From Entoloma clypeatum (taxonomy: Eukaryota > Basidiomycota > Agaricomycetes > Agaricales > Entolomataceae), in the NCBI GenBank assembly GCA_963565915.1, contig OY751486.1, positions 5,642,001 through 5,706,000 of the forward strand: a stretch of 64,000 bases of DNA. The letters run 5' to 3'. The notes under the pieces were generated by a model. That model made no database searches and was not told the origin of the DNA. It saw only the letters and a list, made by a program, of their open reading frames with translations. Both the position numbers and the translations under genes were made by a program. This document shows, piece by piece, positions 46,199-56,056 of the stretch (position 1 is the first letter of the stretch; every line of letters begins with the position of its first letter).

Positions 46199-46976
46199 CG
46201 TTAGGTTCGCCCAGAGCGAAGAGAGCAACTACCAGACGAGTCAAGACGTCGCGCTTCTTTGAAGACTTCACCAGTAACCCATTCAGCACGCCAGAAGCCC
46301 GACAGGAGGAGCTAAGTCCTCGAGACAGTATCGATTTTACACTTATTCAGCAGTACATCGAATCGGAGATCCGTCGCATCCTACAGCAGGTGCTTGACGA
46401 AGAACTAGACAACGACGAGCATCGCCCCCACGGCGAGATAGCAGAGAGCATCCATCTTGCTCGGCAACACCAGATCGCGCGTTACAACGCCCGACAGAAC
46501 GAACTCGAAAGCTTTCGCGTTCAAGAAGGACCTCAGACAGGTCGGATCACAGAGATCAGAGAGTTTATCGGTGTCCAGACAACTGTTATCAGAAGATTGA
46601 TTAGGACGCTCACATTGAGACGTCCCAGAGCCACATCATCACGTCTTACTCGAAGCAGCAGATCTACGCCCACTTCACCACCGAAGAACAACAGACCAAG
46701 TACAACCGCTGGGCACGAAACGAGAGACTTGACCCCTTCTCGAGACCAACAGACGTGCAGGAACAGAGATTCCTTAGAGATTTACAGAGGAAATACTCTG
46801 AACGTTTTGCCACCGATTCCGCCGACGAGTCCCCTGACGAATTTACTTTTGACTCCGCGCAGTCAGATATCGAACAGACGCCTAGAACAGGGACTCATTT
46901 TCAATCCTTACCTGTATCCCGAACCCCATCTTCATCCCAACAACCCGACTCCTCTTCTCCTCCGCAGACTCTAAAC
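46199..46976 (+). other. Leader of A(+) with ATG-less coding-like frames
   Basis: About 780 nt. One frame is open from near 46200 to 46974 and reads as a helical protein (SRFFEDFTSNPFSTPEARQE; DFTLIQQYIESEIRRILQQV). The next frame, open into gag, reads SHIITSYSKQQIYAHFTTEE and RWARNERLDPFSRPTDVQEQ. Together they look like one ancestral N-terminal Gag extension now split by a frame change near 46610, without an ATG. TCCTCCGCAG just before the gag ATG looks like a splice acceptor, so the leader could also be removed by splicing. Confidence 0.5.
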
Positions 46977-47843
46977 ATGGCAGAAGCTCCGGCTGTACAA
47001 ACAATGGATACATCCAAGATCATCAAGGATCCTGGGATGTTCAAGGACAGATACACCTTCAACAAGTGGTGGAAAGCCACCAAACTATACATCAGGTTCC
47101 AAAAGAGCCTCACAGACGATCAGAAGATTCTTGCGGTGTTATCCCGCATGATGGAAGGGTCCAGCAGACACTGGGCCAGTAACAAGTTAGACGGTCTTAC
47201 CGCTGACAATGAGAACATCACCTGGCTAGGTTTTTCCGATGATATCACCACACGATTCTCCATCGCCAACAAGTCGGTCGCTGCCAAAGCGAGACTCGAA
47301 GTCCTGAAACAAGAGAAACGCACTGTTGATGAATTTTTGGATGAATTTGAAGAACTCTTGGGACTGTCAAACCTTGGCGAAGAAACTGGGAAATACATCC
47401 TAGAGAAAAACGTCAACCGCAGAATCTCTGAACAAGTGGCTAGCGATGGCAAGACGTACACCGATTACGCAAAGGAGATCCGAAACAAGGGGCGACAGAT
47501 GGAAGGACATGCACTGGTCATCCGAGGTGGCGGCGACATGCGCACCGGATCGGGTACCACTTATGGTGGTCAGGGCAAAGCCATGGAGATCGACAAAGCA
47601 GGAGTAGCCCGCTGCTACAACTGTCAGCGCTTCGGTCATCTGGCTAAAGACTGTAGCGCTCCAAAGAAGAAAGATGGTTGCAAGTGTTTCAACTGTGACC
47701 AAGAAGGCCATATCGCGCGCAACTGCCGCAAGCCAAAGAAGAACTCCGGAAGGGTTAGGAAGGTGTCCGAGGAAGATGCCGAGAATGATGAAACCACAAT
47801 CTTAGAAGCCGACGAGAAGGATTTTCCCGAAGGGTCCGATTAA
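46977..47843 (+). CDS. Gag of chromovirus A(+)
   Basis: 288 residues from ATG 46977 (AAACATGG context); the upstream part of the frame has no ATG. Residues ~20-200 form a Ty3/gypsy Gag capsid-like helical region (DRYTFNKWWKATKLYIRF; SRMMEGSSRHWASNKLDGL; EFLDEFEELLGLSNLGEETG). Two zinc knuckles follow (CYNCQRFGHLAKDC, CFNCDQEGHIARNC), then a basic patch and an acidic end (DEKDFPEGSD). It would assemble virus-like particles and bind the element RNA. Intact. It ends 50 nt before the pol ATG in another frame. Confidence 0.85.
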   Translation: MAEAPAVQTMDTSKIIKDPGMFKDRYTFNKWWKATKLYIRFQKSLTDDQKILAVLSRMMEGSSRHWASNKLDGLTADNENITWLGFSDDITTRFSIANKSVAAKARLEVLKQEKRTVDEFLDEFEELLGLSNLGEETGKYILEKNVNRRISEQVASDGKTYTDYAKEIRNKGRQMEGHALVIRGGGDMRTGSGTTYGGQGKAMEIDKAGVARCYNCQRFGHLAKDCSAPKKKDGCKCFNCDQEGHIARNCRKPKKNSGRVRKVSEEDAENDETTILEADEKDFPEGSD

Positions 47844-48784
47844 ACGATGCTAAGTCGCGACCCTTATCTATTAAACGGACTTGCTTGCCTTGTATGACTG
47901 CAGACAATAGAACCTATGTCATCCCTGCCAAGCGAGCCGCTGCGTTGACTAAGACTGTGAAGGGAGATAACCCGCCAAAAAGATGAGAAATCAGGCTGTT
48001 AGCTCAGCTCAAAACACGACGAGGACCAAAGGTTATCCGACCTGAGGTTGACAGCGGATGTGAGCGCACATGCATCCATCCCAGAATAGTACGCGAACAG
48101 AACCTCCCCACACGAGGAATACCACCCATAGCAATTCTAAATGTGGATGGATCACCAAATCGACAACAGAAAGCGAGCCAACTTGCCGAAGTCAAACTGG
48201 ATTTGGGAGCACATCAGGAAACCATGGAAGCAATGGTACTGGACATTGGGAGAATGGACATGCTCTTGGGACATGACTGGTTGGTGCACCACAACCCCAC
48301 AATCAATTGGACAACCGGCGCGGTAACATTTAACCGGTGCCCAACAACATGTCGAACCAAACACTCAGATTTCAGGATTAACCTTAATGGTCGCAAACAC
48401 CGAGTTCGCATGGTTGAGGTGCGCGACAAAGATGCACCCAAAAAGTCGGATCAGAAATGGAAGCCTGGAGACCCTATCTTGGAAGCTGTCACTCCCACAC
48501 CACCTCCCACAACCAAACGACCCTCATATGTTGAACGATTTGCTCATCTTTTCGAAAAAGAAAACTTCGATAAGATCCCAAAGGAGAGGGAATGGGACCA
48601 TGGTATCAAACTTACACCGGACGCACCAAAGGAACTAGGGGGAAATACATATCCTATGACACAAAAGAAACAAGAGGAATTGGACGCATTCATTGACGAG
48701 GGTCTAGCAACAGGAAAGATCCGCCCATCCAAATCCCCGTATGCCTCCCCTTGCTTCTTCATCAACAAGAAGGATGGCTCCAAA

Positions 48785-48787
48785 TGA
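48785..48787 (+). other. In-frame TGA before RT, shared by all A copies
   Basis: TGA followed by TTGGTACAA. Ty3/gypsy pol normally has an Arg or Leu-type codon here (KDGS-x-R-LVQDYR), so CGA to TGA is the simplest origin. The same stop is at 8526-8528 in copy 1 and 34761-34763 in A(-). Confidence 0.85.
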
Positions 48788-49314
48788 TTGGTACAAGATT
48801 ACTGCATGGTCAATAAATTCACGGTCAAAGACAAGTTCCCACTCCCACAAATATCCGATCTCTTGGATGTGCTGAAAGATGCAGTCTACTTCAATAAAAT
48901 GGACATCATGTGGGGCTATAACAACGTCCGGATTAAGGAGGGCGATGAATGGAAAGCTGCCTTCCTCACCAGTCGAGGATTGTTTGAACCATTGGTCATG
49001 TTTTTCGGTCTTTGCAACTCCCCGGGAACGTTCTCTCGAATGATGGCTAGTCTATTCCGGGACCAGATCCGCCGACGTATCTGCGTAATCTACATGGATG
49101 ACATCGTGGTTATCGGTAAAACCAAGGAAGAACTCGCGCGAAACACTGAAGAAATCCTACAGATCCTATCGGACAATGATTTGTTCCTAAAGGAGAAAAA
49201 GTGTTTATGGGAAGTAATGAAATGTCCTATATTGGGATATGTGGTTGGTGAGGGACGTGTTGAGATGGAAACTGAGAAGGTGGATACAATTCAAAACTGG
49301 CGAGCACCCACATC

Positions 49315-49321
49315 AAAAAAG
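49315..49321 (+). other. A-AAA-AAG heptamer at the -1 frame break
   Basis: In the RT frame the codons are TCA AAA AAG; RT continues only in the -1 frame from here. The heptamer has the X-XXY-YYZ form of -1 slippery sites. It could equally be a run of seven A shortened to six. Confidence 0.7.
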
Positions 49322-51615
49322 AAGTTCAGAAGTTCCTTGGATTTGCTAACTTCTATCAACGATTTATTGAAGGGTACTCAAACATCGCGAAACCTCTCAC
49401 CGCGCTCACAGGCGGTACGGCATTTACTTGGGGACCAACGGAGCAGCAAGCTTTTGAAGGTCTCATACAGGCAATTACATCGGCACCAGTCTTGGCATTA
49501 CCGAAACCAGAGGGACAGTTCAGGGTTGAAACCAATGCATCGGGCTATGCAATTGGAGCAGTACTCTCTCAGAAGCAAAACGACAAATGGCACCCCATTG
49601 CGTTCTTGTCGCGGACCATGTCTGCGGCCGAACAAAATTACGAGATATACGACAAGGAACTCCTGGCGGTCGTGGAAGCATTGAAAGATTGGAGACACTA
49701 TCTGCTTGAAGCCAGGGAACGTTTCGAGATCTTGACCGATCACAAGAACTTGGAATATTTCCGTCGTTCTCAGGACCTAAATCAACGACAGCGACGCTGG
49801 AAAATGAAGTTACAAGACTATGACTTCGAATTACGGCATGTGCCTGGCAAGACCAATGCAAAAGCGGACATCCTGTCACGCTTACCCTGGTATGAAGCGG
49901 AACTCGAACCACAGGACAGTGACCAAATGCTCAAGGAGGGACTATTCTTGAAACGGTTGGAATCAGAAGATGTGGTACAAATGGAGATGTTCACGGAGGA
50001 ACAATTCTTTGAAGGGGGTGAAACATCTGATTCCATCAAAATTGGAAATGTCACAACCATCGAAAATCCGTGGATCACACGCATCAAGGGTTCAAACCGC
50101 ATGGAGACAGAAGTAGCCCAGGGTCTAAAAAAGAATCCTCATTGGTATCAGCAGGAGAATGGGATCACCTATGCGGGAGAACGAGTCTATGTCCCGCCGG
50201 ACCCACAATTACGACAAGAATTGATGTTCGAATCACACGATGCACCAGTGGCTGGACATCCAGGACAGTACCGGACACATGAACTCCTCACTCGCACCTA
50301 CTGGTGGCCTACCATACTGCATGATGTGAAGAAGTACGTGAAGGGTTGCGACACTTGTCAACGCAACAAGATTAACCGACAAAAGCGACATGCTCCGCTA
50401 CATCCCCATGCAGCACCAAGTCACCCATGGGAAGACATAGGGATCGACGTTGTGGGACCGATACCAGAATCTGATGGAAAAAACGCAATTCTGGTCATCA
50501 CGGATAGACATTCGAAGATGCTTCACCTCATTCCGACAACCGTGGAACTATCGGCTGAAGGATTAGCCAAGATCTATCAGGATCAGATATGGAAGCTTCA
50601 TGGGATCCCCAAGAAGATCATCAGCGATAGGGGACCGCAGTTCGCCGCGAAGTTCATGGAGATACTCTGCCGCATGTTAGGGATCAAGAGGAACCTGTCC
50701 ACCGCATACCACCCACAGACTGATGGACAGGCCGAGTGGTCGCATCAGGAAACAGAAGCATTCTTACGAAACTTTGTCAACCACCTACAGGATGATTGGG
50801 CAGAATCGATCACAATCGCAGAGTTCCAGTACAATGACAAAGAACACCAGGCAACGAAGCACACCCCATTCTACCTCAACTACGGGTTACATCCATGGAA
50901 GGGAGAGCTCGTGTTAGAAGACACCAATCCGGCTGCCAACGACTTCTTGAAAAAACTCAAACAGGCACGAGAAGAAGCCAATGCTGCGCTGAAACAAGCA
51001 CAGGATCAGATGAAGAAGACAGTTGACACACGGCGAAGTCCGTCTCGGGACTACCGCATCGGAGACAAGGTGTGGCTGGAAGGGACTAACATCAGGACCG
51101 ATCGACCCTCAAAGAAACTTGATGCACTCCGACATGGACCATTCAAAGTCCTAGAGAAGAAAGGAGCTAGCGCGTACCTTCTTGATCTTCCGAAGACTTG
51201 GAAAATGATTCACCCTGTGTTCAACGAGACCCTGTTGTCACCATATGAAACTCCGAAGTATGCCATCCAGAAAAAGAAACCAGCCCCTGATCCGATCATC
51301 GTCGAAGGACGAGAAGAGTACCATGTGTCTACAATCCTGGACTCTCGAAAGTTCCGCGGAAAGATCCAGTACCTCGTCCAGTGGGAAGGATATGGCCCAG
51401 AAGAGAACACATGGGAACCGCAAGCTAATGTTCAGAACGCTCAAGATTTGATCCGTGATTTCCATCGGCAGAACCCGTCACGTCCACAATAAAAGACACC
51501 TGTTGAAATCAGCAACAGCATCGACCTCATCAGTCAAAAAACCCACCGAGTTCTCCGCTCCGTCTTCAATATAGCTACTCCATTCTTCCTCTATCTCTCC
51601 AACATCCTCCGCACC

Positions 51616-51978
51616 ATGTCCACTGCCACCACCACATCCACCGAAACCAACCCCGCCATCACTGCCCTCATGGGTGAAGCCCTCTCCATGAGAGACCAGA
51701 TCCACGCGCTAGAAGCCTCGCTCGCTGACATCCTGCATCGACAGATGCACATCCGCCTCCATTCTTTATCCGACCTCCCCGTCGCACCAACCCCCGAAGA
51801 AAAACAAATCCTCGGGAACTACACCCGTACGCTGGTCATTGAAAACCGGCGCATCCGACTAGCCATCCGGAGTCTCGAGCTCGCCGTCGCCATCAACAAA
51901 GAGCTAATAGATGATTGGAGCCTCAAGGAGAATGGCCCCTGGACAAACAACAACAATGCCGGAGGATGGGGACAATGA
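51616..51978 (+). CDS. ORF3 of chromovirus A, 120 aa, unknown
   Basis: ATG 51616 (CGCACCATGTCC, good fungal context) opens a 120-residue frame that stops 34 nt before the 3' LTR. It has a helical/coiled-coil middle, a Thr/Ser-rich start and an Asn/Gly/Trp end. Identical in A(-). It is spaced 123 nt after pol in its own frame and cannot be a pol extension. I recognise no family. Confidence 0.6.
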   Translation: MSTATTTSTETNPAITALMGEALSMRDQIHALEASLADILHRQMHIRLHSLSDLPVAPTPEEKQILGNYTRTLVIENRRIRLAIRSLELAVAINKELIDDWSLKENGPWTNNNNAGGWGQ

Positions 51979-52012
51979 CTCTGTGAGGACACAGAGCTTG
52001 AGGAGGGGAACA

Positions 52013-52399
52013 TGTTACGGACTTACCGGTTTGTATGTTACACACTTTTCCCTTGCATCGTACCTTTGTCATTTCTTTGACTCATCGGACCGCTTATTCA
52101 TTTACCTTTACTCTACTATTCTCCTTTAGTATACTTCGCTCCCGCGCTGACTCGCACTGCGCAGTAGGGATTACTCAGTCCGCAATCATCTGACTCACTT
52201 CGCACTGCCTTCCGCAGTTACTGACTCATCCGCACTGCCTTCCGCAGCTACTGACTCACTCGCTACCGCTCGTAGCCAGTACTATATAAACCCCATGTAC
52301 CATAGCTACATTCCTTAGATTTAGCAATCACTTTGCTCTTCGCCTTTCCACTTCCTGCATACTCTGCCCGAACCTTGGAATGGTTTGTTAAGCATAACA
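52013..52399 (+). repeat. 3' LTR of A(+), 387 bp
   Basis: Same length as the 5' LTR with a handful of substitutions. It holds TATATAAA at 52283-52290 and the predicted start at 52317, pointing at the Crinkler gene 122 nt downstream. Confidence 0.95.
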
Positions 52400-52438
52400 G
52401 TTGTTGAGGCATTGCAATGGTAGGTTTTGTTAGCTACA

Positions 52439-54322
52439 ATGTCCACCATCGCCCTCAACTGTTTAGTGCTCGGTGAAGACTCCAGTCGTATCTTTCCGGT
52501 GGAGATTTTGGCAACAAAAACTGTTGGGGCTCTCAAGGATGCGATAAATGGAAAGAAGAAACCCGTGTTCGATCATATTCCTGCTGACACCCTCATTCTC
52601 TGGAAGGTCTCCATTCTGGTTGACGAAAGTCTACTGGAAAACCTCAACAAGCTCAAAGTCAATTTCATTGATGGAAGGTCGTTGCCGCCTATGAAGGAGC
52701 TCTCAGAAGTATTCTCGGATGTCCCCCTGAAAGAACACATACACGTCATAGTCAAGGGTTCACCATTTCCATTGACTTTTCAAGAAGCCGATCCGGAGGA
52801 GGGCGACATCATCACTGCTCTGAAGACCAGTGCGTATCTCCTCGCATCTCAGTTTGCGTTACCTGATGTTCGCGCAGGGTGTGAGGACGTTGTCAAGAAA
52901 GCCCGAAATGCGAAGCCTCCCTCGGAGTCAGCCAAATCCAAAGAATACAGGGCCTATCAACGTGATTTGCCTATCCACGATGGCCGTTATGATGCAAAAA
53001 ACCCGGTGGAGACAATAGCTCCACCGGTCCAATTGTTCCACCCAGCCTTTGGCACTTCCTCAATGATCTATCCAGTGATTCGCCCATGCCTCCCGAAATC
53101 GCCAAGGCAACCATGGCCTATATGCTGGCCGTGTCAGCAATTTACGAGACCGAAGACATTCGTAAGCGCGCCCTTGACCCGCACCTTTGCCGCCTCCTCG
53201 GTACTGCGTTAAGCACAGTGGTGAACGCTGATAAATCACGTTCTGACAGCATGGTCTTGATAACCTTGACTGGAGAAATTTGTGAAGCGACCGCGACGCT
53301 GCTTAACGAGGATAAAAAAGAAATTGGGGATGGAGGGTGCGACCCCTCAACGCAAGCTGGCTTGTCAGGGCTTCGGTTTTGGGTTCAGCGTGAGGTAGAT
53401 GCCATTCCCATTTTACATTCGTCCGCTTGATACCTTCCTTCTCTATCAGCACAATATAGTGCGCAACAACTCCTCCTGCCCAACCTTCCTGCTGGCCACT
53501 GCAGGCCCTTGGTTCACTATCCTCGGCGATGTTTTTACCGACAAATGGATTGTCCAGCGCCTTACTGATTTTGTCTGGGCTGGACTAGATGCTACCTTAA
53601 ATGAACCACATTATACTCGGGTCGCACGTATCATGCACTCGCTGAGAAGGAATGTCGAGAAACTTCGTGCATATTACCTTGGATTGAAAGTTAACCCTAC
53701 TCGCCCCAATAACCTCCCTCCTCGCTACTTTCCCTCCGTTTGCGCATACCATGATGAGAATGACAAAGGCATTGAGTTCGAGTACGTTCAGCCTCTCGAG
53801 CTCGATCCAACCTGCGTCACCTTCCTCGCAAGAATGACTATGAATACCCTGAAGCTGGTGGTGGTCAAATTTGTCCAACCTTATGGGGAAGAGTCGCACC
53901 GCTTGCTCGCCAAAGAAAACCTGGCGCTGCAGCTCTTTTATTATGGGAAGGTTGGTGTTCTGGACGGAGACCCTTCTTATGGGCATCTTCGGATGGTCGT
54001 AATGGAGTACATTGATGGCAAGACATTGGATCAAGTGGAGCGGATTCCGCGGACGATGAGGGATCAAATTCGACGTGCTCTGGATGTTTTGCATGGTCAG
54101 GGCTACGTCTTTGGAGACCTTCGGGCACCAAATGTCATGATTATGAAGAATGAAGAAGTCAGACTTATCGATTTCGACTGGGCTGGCTTCCATATGAAGT
54201 CCCAATATCCACTTCTGATATCGACCAACCTGATGTGGCCCGCTGGCGTAGAGGCGTTATCTGTTATGGAGACTGGGCATGACGATGATATGTTGGAGCA
54301 ATTGCTGCCAACCGACCAATGA
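52439..54322 (+). pseudogene. Crinkler (CRN) family gene 1, kinase-like tail, frameshifted
   Basis: ATG 52439 opens MSTIALNCLVLGEDSSRIFP, the CRN N-terminal ubiquitin-like domain (to about residue 105: HIPADTLILWKVS, LSEVFSDVPLKEHIHVIVKG). A linker follows with YDAKNPVETIAPPVQLFHPA. Near 53055 one base is missing compared with gene 2 (FHPAFG then HFLNDL in the next frame). Intron 53395-53449, then the kinase-like domain: TFLLATAGPWF, VVVKFV, VMEYIDGKTLDQV, GYVFGDLRAPNVMIM and IDFDWAG (GDLR and DFD in place of the usual HRD and DFG). CRN proteins are known as secreted or nuclear effectors in oomycetes and some fungi; their role in mushrooms is unclear. Chromovirus A(+) sits 40 bp upstream. Confidence 0.75.
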
Positions 54323-54682
54323 TTAGTAGAGTTGACTCTTTTCACAAAGTGTTGCTGATTCAGATCTCCAACAATGGTGAGCCCCTAGATGTAGCATTTA
54401 TATATCACACAAGACAAAATGCAAACTTTGACCTAATGTTATTCCAGGGAAGTTGCATATATCTCATGTTGCGTGTTTTGAAGTTGCACCTGACCGTGTT
54501 GTAATGCTGACCCTCTCACAAGTAAGTCTATCAATCAAATTTATCTTGATATCACCTCATCATTTTTAGGCATAATTATTCATGTGCTTGGCGTCTGCTC
54601 CTTTGATGCTCGGCCGACGCTCAGCGCACACTCCCTTTTGACTGTATTAAAAGTTCAACTTTAAGTGATTCTAAAATTTCTG
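54323..54682. other. Downstream region of Crinkler gene 1
   Basis: AT-rich, no gene or motif recognised. Confidence 0.4.
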
Positions 54683-54691
54683 TCTAAATAC

Positions 54692-55579
54692 CAGGCTCCT
54701 AAAACCAGCACTCTCATAGGGCGAGGAAGGGTTCTGCGATGCTTCAAAAAAAAAATCGAGTCATGTGCTTAATCCAAACATCGACCAAACAAACAAAACT
54801 AAGAACCCAACCTCGCCCTAGAGAGGCTGGCAAACTTTCCACCCCGGTGATGTCGGAGGACCCTTAGAGGACCCTTGTAAACCTACTTTAGGGCTTGGAT
54901 ACATGCTTGCTTATTTCACCATCAATTATTTATTCAGACATATTTCTTCATAATTAGCCCATGATTTATAATTGAGGGAGCACAACAATGATCGTCTCCT
55001 GCTCTTGCTACCTCTCGGAGCAGTGAGCAGTGAGCACCTGTTATGTATATATGTACACTGTGATGCTGGACACATTTAAGAATATACACATGCCTCTCTT
55101 GAACCAAAACATTGAACAAATCCTTATCTAACCCGTACTCAAGAGCCATCAACAACGGAATCCAGAATGACAGAGTCTTCCCAGCTCCAGTGGGAGCACA
55201 CCCAATGACATCCTTCCCGGCATATAGACTCAGAGCAATTTTGATTTGAAACCAGCAGGCGACAGCATCAGCGACATTGCTAAGAAAGGAAGGCAGATTT
55301 CCCAAAGTGGTGTGAAAGGAGGGAAGAAATATGTCTGAATAAATATTGATGGTGAAATAAGCGAGCATGTATCCAAGCCCTAAAGTAGGTTTACAAGGGT
55401 CCTCTAAGGGTCCTCCGACATCACTGGGGTGGAAAGTTTGCCAGCCTCTCTAGGGCGAGGTTGGGTTCTTAGTTTTGTTTGTTTGGTCGATGTTCGGATT
55501 AAGCACATGACTCAATTTTTTTTTTGAAGCATCGCGGAACCCTTCCTCGCCCTACGAGAGTGCTGGTTTTAGGAGCCTG
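54692..55579. mobile_element. Mutator-like (Pack-MULE-type) element with helicase fragment
   Basis: 888 bp with terminal inverted repeats 54692-54949 and 55323-55579 (258/257 bp, about 95 per cent alike), ends CAGGCTCCTAAAACC...GGTTTTAGGAGCCTG, flanked by a perfect 9-bp duplication TCTAAATAC (54683-54691 and 55580-55588). Long inverted repeats and a 9-bp duplication are the marks of Mutator-like elements. The 373-bp interior holds no transposase but a piece of a helicase gene, so it is non-autonomous. Confidence 0.85.
55096..55275 (-). pseudogene. RecQ-type helicase fragment captured in the element
   Basis: About 60 residues read on the minus strand: FQIKIALSLYAGKDVIGCAP, TGAGKTLSFWIPLLMALEYG and LDKDLFNVLVQE. 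The Walker A motif APTGAGKT and the preceding Q-motif-like FQ...AL..GKDV match the N-terminal ATPase start of RecQ-like helicases found in many copies in Agaricomycetes. The rest of the helicase (motifs Ia-VI) is absent. The open frame extends into the right inverted repeat (start at 55368), so about 15 N-terminal residues would come from the transposon end. Confidence 0.75.
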
Positions 55580-55863
55580 TCTAAATACATGTTATAAACT
55601 GTACTTTGGAATTAATCTAAAATAGAATCTAAGTCTATTCATCAACTTTGGGCCCATATTTTCGCCACTCTGAAATCATAATTTTATGTCTTCCCAAAAA
55701 GAAAGTTCAAAGGTCCATTTAAAAATCAGTTTTTGGCTCCTCATTAAGTCTGACCTAAATTTCATACCTAGCATCTCATTTTGACGTGATCTTAATTTTG
55801 GATTAAAATTTTTTTATTTAAATTATACTTTAAGTGACATTTAACAGTCCAACTTTCCGGTGT

Positions 55864-55968
55864 GAGTATTCTTGTCAGACGCACACCCAGGTTGACTCCC
55901 AGTCAATTTGCGACTATTTGTGCGAGACGGCTGGGAGACTGCCGCGCCATGTCCCCTGCCAGCTGTGT
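55864..55968 (+). repeat. Dispersed ~105-bp repeat, copy 2
   Basis: Partner of 880-983. It lies about 90 bp upstream of Crinkler gene 2 and may be part of its promoter. Confidence 0.7.
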
Positions 55969-56056
55969 TCTCGCATTTTCTGACGAAAGTCGGCACGTGA
56001 TCCACACGTGGCACCTTTGTTGAGGTCCATCGCGATCATGGGTTTTGTTGGCCACC

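Larger units (their letters stand above)
47894..51492 (+). pseudogene. Pol of A(+): protease, RT, RNase H, integrase, chromodomain
   Basis: ATG 47894 (MTADNRTYVIPAKRAAALTK). TGA at 47984; protease active site VDSGCERTC (about 48048). Open from 48143 to TGA 48785, just before RT (KDGSK, stop, [10 protein letters not shown]). RT has [12 protein letters not shown] (about 49090). At 49315-49321 the frame must shift -1 (A-AAA-AAG) to continue into [11 protein letters not shown]. RNase H reads [16 protein letters not shown] (first catalytic Asp is Asn), with KELLAV and LTDHKNL kept. Integrase: HDAPVAGHPGQ...CDTCQ finger, IGIDVVGP, ISDRGPQF, TDGQAEWSHQE. A GPF module and chromodomain (IQYLVQWEGYGPEENTWEP) end at 51492. 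The last 666 residues are open. It needs two stop bypasses and one shift, so it is inactive or recoded. Confidence 0.85.
45799..52399 (+). mobile_element. Chromovirus A(+): full-length, complete LTRs
   Basis: 6601 bp with 387-bp LTRs (45799-46185, 52013-52399), self-primer and primer site, gag, pol, ORF3 and purine tract AGGAGGGGAA before the 3' LTR. Flanks are ATTGT (45794-45798) and GTTGT (52400-52404), a 5-bp target duplication with one change. It lies just upstream of Crinkler gene 1 in the same orientation. Confidence 0.95.
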
